Assembly (NCBI GenBank): GCA_030052745.1 | Contig: JANBVO010000004.1 | Coordinates: forward strand, 62,001-126,000 | From: Pleurostoma richardsiae | Taxonomy: Eukaryota; Ascomycota; Sordariomycetes; Calosphaeriales; Pleurostomataceae | Direction: 5' to 3' | DNA: 64,000 nt | Part shown: positions 56,833-64,000 of the stretch, in pieces | Layout: every line of letters starts with the position of its first letter | How positions within the stretch are numbered: position 1 is the first letter of the stretch | Translations under genes and position numbers: made by a program | Notes under the pieces: model-generated | What the model was told of the DNA's origin: nothing | What the model saw: only the letters and a program-made list of their open reading frames with translations | Database searches by the model: none

Positions 56833-58299
56833 ATGAAGAAGACGCTCCTGCTTTGTTTCATACACGGATTCAAGGTGAGAATGCACAAGATCCCTGTCTT
56901 CTTTGTTGCCTCGACTTTCCTTGTCCATAAACTGACACAGCGCAGGGGGGCGAGTCCACCTTTGGCGACAACTATGCCTTCACAGAGCACCTCCGGCAGC
57001 TCGTCGCCAAGGAGCTCCCCAAGATCGACGTCAAGGTGCTGGTCTATCCCAAGTTTGAGACGAGAGGAGACTTGGGAGATTGCGTGAACAGGTTCAGGGA
57101 CTGGTCAGTACCGCCCCAGTATGCGCGCGCTTGTAACCATCCCCGGTCCCAGAAGACTGACAGGTCCGTCGCCCCCCCAGGCTCCTAGAGAAGGTCATCG
57201 ACCTCGAAGTCGCCGCCGGCACGCCCTCCCCCACCGTCGACCCTTCCGTCCGCACCGTCCTAGTCGGTCACTCCATGGGCGGCATCGTCGCCGCCGAGAC
57301 CGTCATCGCCATCACCTCCGACAAGCCCATCCCGGCCGGCGACTCCACCGGCGCCACCGGCTCCCCGCCTCCCTCCCCTGGCCACGGCCTCGGCCTCGGC
57401 GCCACCGGTCTCATGTTCCCCTACATCCAGGGCGTCCTCGCCTTCGACACGCCCTACCTCGGCATCTCCCCCGGCGTCGTCGCCCACGGCGCCGAGGGCC
57501 ACTACACCGCCGCCTCGTCGGCGTTGACGGAGCTGAGCGGCCTGGCCGGCGCCCTCTGGGGCGGGGGTAAGGCCGCGGAGGCGCAGCATAAGAAGGACGC
57601 GGCAAAACCGGTCGCGGCCCTCCCCGCGCCGCCCGCGAAGAAGGCGGACGGCAGCAGCAGCAGCAGCGCCGCCGCAGCGCCCGCCAGCCCCTGGGAGCGG
57701 TGGGGCAAGATCGCGATGTACGCCGGCGCCGCGGGCGCCGTGGCCGCGGGGGGCGCGGCGGCGTGGCTGAAGCGCGACCAGATCAGCGAGGGCTGGACGT
57801 GGGCGTACTCGCACCTCGAGTTCGTCGGGTGCCTGGCCAAGGGCGAGGACCTGCGGCGGCGCGTCGGCTACATGGTGCGCGCGAACCGCGAGCTGGGCAT
57901 CGGCTTCGGCAACCTGTACACGCGGCTGGGCCGCGCGGCGGCGGCGAGGCAGCAACAGCAGGCCGGCGTGGTGGGCGTGGTGCTCGGGTCGCAGAGGACC
58001 TTCTGCAACCTGCCTAGCAAGCAGGCGGCCGGGGACTGGCGGCCGGCGGTGAACGACGCGGCGAAGGACGAGACCCTGGCGCACATGTGTAAGTTTCCCC
58101 CTTTCTTTCTTTGGGTCTGCAGCGGGATGCCCTCTGGTGTATGCTGGGCTTTACTGACGACCTTGACATATATATAGCCATGTTTGAGCCGAAGGAGAAC
58201 CCGGGCTATGAGAAGCTCGCGCAGGATGCGACGCAGATGATCACCTCTTGGACGAGGAACGACTGGTACGAAAGCAGTGGGCAGGAGCAGCTCTTTTGA
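56833..58299 (+). CDS. alpha/beta hydrolase (lipase-like, DUF676-type), unknown substrate
   Basis: Exons 56833-56874, 56946-57103, 57181-58088 and 58178-58299 (1230 nt, 409 aa). Joins: LLLCFIHGFK|GGESTFGDNY, RFRDW|LLEKVIDLEV and LAHM|SMFEPKENPGYEKLA. The fold is marked by the HGF oxyanion loop and the nucleophile elbow VLVGHSMGGIVAAE (Ser about 103), followed by VLAFDTPYLGISPGVV. The catalytic Asp and His cannot be placed with certainty. A Ser/Ala linker with a CAG/AGC run precedes a Gly/Ala-rich hydrophobic stretch (YAGAAGAVAAGGAAAWL, about 255) that could be a weak membrane segment. The late part includes GEDLRRRVGYMVRANRELGI. Family members in fungi are described as putative serine esterases. 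Location and substrate are unknown. Confidence 0.87.
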
Positions 58300-58563
58300 T
58301 TTGCTTTCGCTTGGGACTGGGCGTCGCTACGGTACGGAAGAGCAGTCATGGGAAATAGATGGTATGGGGGAGACTGCCTTTTTCTAGGTACTCTAGGTGG
58401 TTTATTTGGCGCGCAATGATACCATATTCGCTTTTCTATATCCCCTTGCTCCAATTCCCTGAACGGCGACAACATGTTGTGGCACTATTTAGAACGGCCG
58501 AAGGCGACGTTCGGCCTCTGATCCCATAAATTCGCGGTAAGTAGCTCTGGGTGAGCTGGGCCA

Positions 58564-59417
58564 TCACTGGTTCTTTCGGCCGCTCTGCAGGCCCATCATC
58601 TTTCTCCGCTGCTTCATCATGTGTCCATAGAGGATCGGGATTCCTATTCAAGCCCCGTGGTCAGCACAGCTGCGCGGATCTCCTGCTCCGCCTCCCAGGA
58701 GGGAAACATAGCAAACAACAAGTGTGGGAGAAAAAGGACCTACCAGGAGCGTAGATGACAAAGGTAGCGACGATGGCCCAGACGACGAACGTGTCGCCGT
58801 CCTGGCGGGCCTCGAGCATCGCGAGCCACAGCTCGGCGAGCTCGCTGGTGATGCCGACGGGGTACAGCACGAAGAAGGTGTTGTAGCGCAGCCAGAAGAG
58901 CAGGCGCGGGCTCGACCCGGCCAGCGTGAGCGCGAAGTACAGGTAGCGGATCACCTCGGTGGAGCTCCAGGCCAGCAGCATGGTCGAGTAGGCGGGGCTG
59001 CCCGCCACGGAGGGGTAGAAGGTCACGGCGCCCCAGACGAGGGCGAAGCGGCTGGCCACCTGCATGGCGGTGGTCATGATGGGGGCGCGGACGACGCCTG
59101 TGTCGGGGGAGGAAGAGGGAAGAGGTTAGCTTGGACTGAGTTGGCTGGGCGCGGGGAGCGGTTCTTGTTTCTTGTGAGGACTCACCGAGGAGGGAGTGGA
59201 CGATCTCGAGCGCGGCGAGGGTCTGCGTCCACTTTGTCCACTCGCCCACGACGGGGTAGACGAGCTGCGGGCCCCGGAGGAGCAGCATGGCGACGACGCG
59301 CCCGAAGACGACGGACCAGAGGAGCGCGGACAGCGCGTTGTAGCTTATCAGGTAGGCGCGCTTCCCGGCAGACATCTGCTTGGGCGCCCTGGTGGGCTCG
59401 GTGGTCGTCTCAGCCAT
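58564..59417 (-). CDS. PHS1: very-long-chain (3R)-3-hydroxyacyl-CoA dehydratase Phs1
   Basis: ER membrane enzyme that dehydrates 3-hydroxyacyl-CoA in the fatty-acid elongation cycle feeding ceramide synthesis. Minus-strand exons 59417-59186, 59097-58744 and 58643-58564 (666 nt, 221 aa). Joins: EIVHSLLG|VVRAPIMTTAMQVA and VIYAPG|IPILYGHMMKQRRK. Six or so hydrophobic segments are visible. The catalytic Tyr and Glu lie in RYNTFFVLYPVGITSELAEL (Tyr of LYP and Glu of SELAEL, six residues apart as in yeast). TEVIRYLYFAL precedes this. The tail after HMMKQ is basic and cytosolic. Introns are 88 and 100 nt. The third exon is only 80 nt. Confidence 0.95.
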
Positions 59418-60411
59418 GGTATCGTGGGTTCGCTGAGAAGCTGCTTGCTTGGTTAGAGACTGGGAGAGAGGTCGGAAGCAGCTGGAGGGGGGATGGGAGA
59501 AGCTTTATCACGCACGAATATCCCTGGTTTCAGTCAGAAAGGGAAGGATAGACAGTAGATCCGTTACGCTGAAGCAAGGCACCGCCGAAAAAGACCGTCT
59601 AAGGTGAGCAGATCACTCAATTGGCCCGAGATACGGTACGCTGGGTGCTTGTCGATGACAAGGTGTCTTTGGCAGTAAGCGAAGCAATCGGGAAATATTT
59701 CCTCGGCGCGATTGAGCTTCAGGGCACACGGTCCGTCTAGCGGCCAATGTCCCACGCTGTGACGCCATCTCGGGAGCGCTTCCCGCAGCCCGCCTACCGG
59801 CTAATTTGGGGTGTTAGCGCCCATCTCAGCGTTTGGCCAGGGGCCAAGATAAAAGGATCCGGGGGTGGCAGTGCAAAGACAAAAAGGAGCTGTCGGGTCG
59901 GATCAGCCCTACTGGGCCTCGTTCGAGATCTCACGACATCGACAGGGGTACTCAAAGGAGGAACAACACGAGATATTGGGTGAAACTGTGTTGGAACCAA
60001 ACGGAAGCTTTAAAGTGCATGTACTGCCTCGAGATAGTCTACCTATTCGTGCTGAGATATCGATACGTGGCCATCTCACTGCAAGTAGGGCTGATTGACT
60101 CTCGGTCAGAGCGTTCATCTCAATGTTTGTTGTTCGACGCGACAAGAACTGCGTCTGAAATTGCGGTTTCAACCTTGTCGTTCTAGGAACTCCTGCTACC
60201 GACGCGACGAGGGCAACCATCACGTAAAACAGCCTTTTGTGTATGTCCTTCATTCCATCTCTCAGATTCATCTCATCATTACAGACTGAGCCAGCCAGCG
60301 TCATTACAGACCATTCAAGGGTATATGTCATGTTCAAGCAATTTTCCAAGCACGGTGTCGAAACTCATGCAAGTATCCCCCAAGAGAGAAAAAGAGAAAG
60401 AATAAAACAAC
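59418..60411. other. 994-bp intergenic region
   Basis: It holds the PHS1 promoter and the 3' flank of the next minus-strand gene. The longest frame (59909-60349 minus, 146 codons) has no homology. No repeat is seen. Confidence 0.45.
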
Positions 60412-60846
60412 TCAGTCCTTCTTGAAGATGCCGTTGATCATGCCAGTCCAACCACCCAGCAGGAACTGGTCCGTGTGCCGCCCGCAGTACGTGTACACGT
60501 TGGCCGTGGGCGACTGCGGCTTCTTGTCGGAACTGCTCGAGGACCGGGGCTTGTGGTGGGCAGGTGGCGTGGAGTAGTCCCACGACCCAGAGCTGCTCCC
60601 GGAGCTGGCCGAGCCCGACGACTCCTTGCGGTCGCGCGGCGAGATGTAGCCCGGGGTCGAGAAGGAGCTTGGCAAGGATCTTGGCATCTGGGGGACAGCG
60701 TTAGTTGTGAGGATTCGAGAAGAGAAGGGTTGGCGGGTGTTGCGTACTGCACTCTCACTTGGTGACTGGTAGCCAGTAGCGGTGCTTGCAGATGCGGGAA
60801 TGTACAATGGGGCAGGAGGAGGAGCCCTCGAAGAGTTGCTGTTCAT
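60412..60846 (-). CDS. small conserved fungal protein with a CGRHTDQFL motif
   Basis: Minus-strand exons 60846-60748 and 60687-60412 (375 nt, 124 aa). The first two thirds are Ser/Pro/Ala-rich and disordered (RAPPPAPLYIPASAS; KESSGSASSGSSSGSWDYST). The last 35 residues contain NVYTYCGRHTDQFLLGGWTG and MINGIFKKD, a C-terminal signature I associate with small ascomycete proteins of unknown function. The intron is 60 nt, a multiple of three without stops, so an isoform with 20 extra residues would be possible. A longer upstream frame is not supported. Function unknown. Confidence 0.78.
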   Translation of the reverse strand: MNSNSSRAPPPAPLYIPASASTATGYQSPSESAVRNTRQPFSSRILTTNAVPQMPRSLPSSFSTPGYISPRDRKESSGSASSGSSSGSWDYSTPPAHHKPRSSSSSDKKPQSPTANVYTYCGRHTDQFLLGGWTGMINGIFKKD

Positions 60847-63523
60847 GGTGGCTAATATAGTTGGCAGCGCCGCGGAATATGTTCGGACTCTCAGTAATAG
60901 TCGCCGATAGTGACGACAGATGGTTATAGGAGTGTTTTTGTTGTGGATGCTTAGTATTGGGGTATCTTGATGGTGACGAGCCTCGAGCTCTGTCTGAGTA
61001 GGAAGTACGAAAGGGAGACGGGTGAGGTGGGCTTCGCTGAAGCTCTTAGTAAAGAAGGCCCTCCAGGGTTTGTAGAGCTTGCACGCCTGGTGCAATGGAA
61101 TCTGATATGTCTTGCTTTCACTAGGAAAGTGAGGCACCGATAGTAGATGGCGACCAGAATGAGACAGGAGAGACACGAGGAGAAAGGCCAGACCGCCGCC
61201 TCGAGGTCTTATAGTCAGCCCAACAAAGCCAACAGTGTCCTAGAACCTCTACCTAGGGCTGAAAAAGCAGAAACAGGGTCTGACTGATCAAGTCGGTCAG
61301 ACCTGCATGCTTGGCCTGCATTGCTATTCCGTGGCATTTCGAGAGAAATATGGCGGCGAATGACACGATCGACTCGTTATCGGCACTCCCGACCAATGGG
61401 TAGCAGTCGGCACGCCAATCGCTGCAGGTCTGTCCTCTACAGGGCCGACCGCCCAGTTGCCGCGGCCCAGGCGACCCAGGCGACCAAAGGATCACGAATC
61501 CCCTCCGTCATCCCCAAGTCTGGAGGCCAGGGGATTGGTCTGTCGGGTGGGTTTGTGCATCCAAGACACGACTAAAGTGACCGCCGTGGGAAGGGAAATT
61601 CAGGCAGCCAGAATGCCACGGCGCAACACTTGGCTGCAATAGTCGAGTGGAGAGAGGAGAAGCAATGCATCGGACCCGGTGACCACTGGCCAGCCGCGGA
61701 TAGCCCACTCCGTCCAGGCTCATCATCAGGCCCAAGTGAGGAGATATCGACGGCTGCGCGCATCTGAACACAGCGCCACGAGTGCGGTGAGCCGTCTTGT
61801 GTATCCGCAGACAATACATCTCTCTGATATCAGGTCATCTCAGAGCCTCACCTCGAGGTCAAATGACCAGGTCCAAAGAGCCTCTTTCAAGGACGGAATG
61901 CACACGTGGGTTTCGCCACTGGAGCTCCGTTTGATGTCAGTTCGATCACCCTGCTGGCGGCTCTGGGGAAGTCCTCCATCCAGCCGGCGTGGTGTAGAGT
62001 TCCCCACGAGGAAGCGGGAGGATAGCGTAGCATTCCTACCAGTCAGCTAGCCCAATGCTAATGCACGGGAGTAGGGCTGCCTGATCGTTCCACAAGGGTT
62101 CGGACACGGCGGCCGGTGATCTCAAACCGTCTCACGCTATCGTTGGTTCTTGTACGCCTCAACTAAGTGATCAGCACGTTTGTAGGCCTCATAGAATGGT
62201 CTCTAGTTTATCTGACTGCCCGAGACGTTTGATGAGGGATCCCAGGATCTTTTCGGCCTCCCGCGGTGGAGAATGATTGAGGTGCCGGAAAGTCGGCTAC
62301 TGCGAGCTGCAAAGTCAGACAAATTTAGCGCTTCTAGAAGGTCGACGGCAGGAGTTCATTCTCAAGATTGACAAGATATTGTGCTTCTCCGTACTTTTCC
62401 ACTTCATCTAAACTGTTCATTTCTCTGCTCTGTCTTAGAGCAGAGCTTGGCTACAACTCATGCTTTTTCAAACATGATGGGTGGGCTCCGGACACAGTCT
62501 CCTTGCTAAGTCACTCTATTTCAGTCGTTCAGAGCTGGAAGCGCACCAGGACGACGCAGAAAGACACAGAAAGAGTAGGTCAGGACGATTTGGTCCATGC
62601 CGGTCCGGACCTGTCGCTCCTCGATCGGACTTCTTCGCCGCGGGAGCCGGCGCCGAGTGACACCCGAGATCCGCCTTGATGGACCCTGGCAGGATCCTAG
62701 CTGGAGAGGTGAATACGGCATATGGATACGGCGTATTATTGCCAGCCATCCGCCGGGGTCAGCAGGGCGCAGTAGGCAGCCGAATTCCGTGCCATCGTCT
62801 CAGTCGCTGATTGGCCCAGCCTCCTTGTGATCCCGAGGGGTCATGGAGATTAGAGTACGTGTATTGTTGATCAGGGGGGGTGAGATGCGTGGTTTATCTC
62901 GAGCCTTCTCGAGCAAGGCACGGTCAATCCCTCCGGCTGCAGCTTCCTTGGCGGCCTGCATACGGTGGTATTAAAGAAGGGTAAGGCATACACGTATTGC
63001 CTCAACTCAATGGCAGAAAGCAGGAATTTGGACGCGCAAGTCAAGGAAATGGAATTTGTCGGAATCACGTTGGAAAAGACAAGGTGGGAAAACCCAAGCG
63101 GGGTTCTCTCGGGACAGGAACACGGCGCCCGGTAGTCAGCACCCCGGCCCATGCACGCCCCAGAGGTTGTCATGCGCAGCAATGAGACTCGATGGAGAAG
63201 GGCAGTGCGTAGACAGGATCGTTACTCTCCACCTGCAGGAGTCTCTGCCGTACCTTCCGAGATACGGTAAAGCTGGGGTGGCTGTCTGTCCTCATACATA
63301 AGAGGGGTCCTCGACGGCTCGCCCCTGCTGACCTTCAGCACACCACTGTCATACAATTCGAATCCAGCTCAAGAGACATCGTCGAAATCGTCAAATACCA
63401 TCGCATCGGCTGTCTCTCTCTACATTACAGAAATCAATTGACTCCAGCAAGTGTCGAATAAAGTAATACAGCGAAAGCGACAAGCGGAATCGTACCTTTC
63501 CAGCCTCGAAAAGAACCAAAAAG
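60847..63523. other. 2.7-kb gene-poor region
   Basis: No gene is recognised on either strand; short frames only. The stretch from 62860 to 63523 is probably promoter and leader of the Cys-rich protein gene. Confidence 0.45.
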
Positions 63524-63878
63524 ATGTCTGCCGAGGATATGAAGATGCCCCAAGAGCCGGCGTCGGCTCTGACCCCCCAGCCCCACATCGCCGATGAGCA
63601 GCCGGTAAGTTCCTCCACGGCACCGGGATCCAGAGCACGCCATCCGCCGGCTTGGCAGCCGGCCGGATGGGTAGCACATCCCCGAGGGCTCTCCCATTTC
63701 AAGATCGTCTCGTTAGGAAAGTCTTACTGACCAGCGCTTTGAACAGCATGCTGAGCAGCCCATGACGATGAGCCTGCGGGGCGGCGACGACGACGTCGAC
63801 GGCGGCGACATCTGCTGCGGCCTTTGCGCGATCTGCAGCGCGTTCGCCTGCTACGAGTGCTGCAAGGGGTGCTGTTGA
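63524..63878 (+). CDS. small Cys-rich C-tail protein (CYSTM-like)
   Basis: Exons 63524-63604 and 63747-63878 (213 nt, 70 aa), intron 142 nt. The N-terminal part is Pro/Gln/Glu-rich and hydrophilic (MSAEDMKMPQEPASALTPQP). The last 24 residues are DICCGLCAICSAFACYECCK followed by GCC: nine Cys in a short hydrophobic segment. This layout, a hydrophilic head and a Cys-rich hydrophobic tail at the very C-terminus, resembles CYSTM tail modules linked to stress tolerance in plants and fungi; the match is by layout, not sequence. Two acceptors 12 nt apart are both in frame (after 63734 or 63746). I chose the second because its branch site CTGAC is at a normal distance. Confidence 0.68.
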
Positions 63879-64000
63879 GTCTGATCGGCGTTTTGCGGTT
63901 GATGGGTGTAAAGGGCGGATTGAATCGCCCACGCCGTGTTGAAGGCCGCCCTGTGATGCCTGAAAGGCGATGGATGAGCTTATAAGAAAGGAAAAACTCT

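Overview
The window is nuclear DNA of a filamentous ascomycete, most likely a Sordariomycete. Genes are compact, GC-rich in the third codon position and cut by short introns (about 49-200 nt) with CTRAY-type branch sites close to the acceptor. Nearly every recognisable protein resembles the Neurospora-type version of its family. No rRNA, tRNA, CRISPR, transposon or virus-derived element was found. Exon joins were worked out by hand from splice signals, reading phase and family conservation; every multi-exon total given below is a multiple of three.

Left part (0.5-14 kb): proteasome alpha4 (PRE6-like, with a 7-nt microexon), a small CHY zinc-finger protein, the TFIIH helicase XPB/SSL2, a TRK potassium transporter, a divergent pair of mitochondrial genes (bL19m and an unknown protein) and a cysteine-synthase-like PLP enzyme. 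Middle (14-42 kb): a RING/ZZ-like/SH3 protein, mitochondrial enoyl-CoA hydratase, RER1, PAF1, a GT90 glycosyltransferase, the divergent ribosomal protein pair uS8/eS12, a Par14-type parvulin, an SRA/YDG-domain protein, the pseudouridine synthase PUS7 with a long insertion, a cell-wall-integrity MAPKK and the DEAD-box helicase DBP8. Right part: two long gene-poor stretches (41.9-46.3 and 47.1-50.5 kb) on either side of one acidic protein, then IBA57, a CWC23-type J protein, a divergent thymine-7-hydroxylase / isoorotate-decarboxylase-like pair, an alpha/beta hydrolase, the fatty-acid elongation dehydratase PHS1, a small fungal protein, another gene-poor stretch and a small Cys-rich protein.

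Most genes are unrelated housekeeping functions. The clearest functional grouping is at 53.4-56.4 kb. There the Fe(II)/2OG oxygenase carries its metal and cosubstrate residues where I recall them in Neurospora thymine-7-hydroxylase, and it shares a 0.7-kb intergenic region with an ACMSD-superfamily decarboxylase. Together they could convert thymine through uracil-5-carboxylate to uracil. Other points of interest are coding exons of 3, 5 and 7 nt, recurrent GTTCGY donor sites, the fungal SRA-like protein and two divergent gene pairs with shared themes (cytosolic ribosome, mitochondria).
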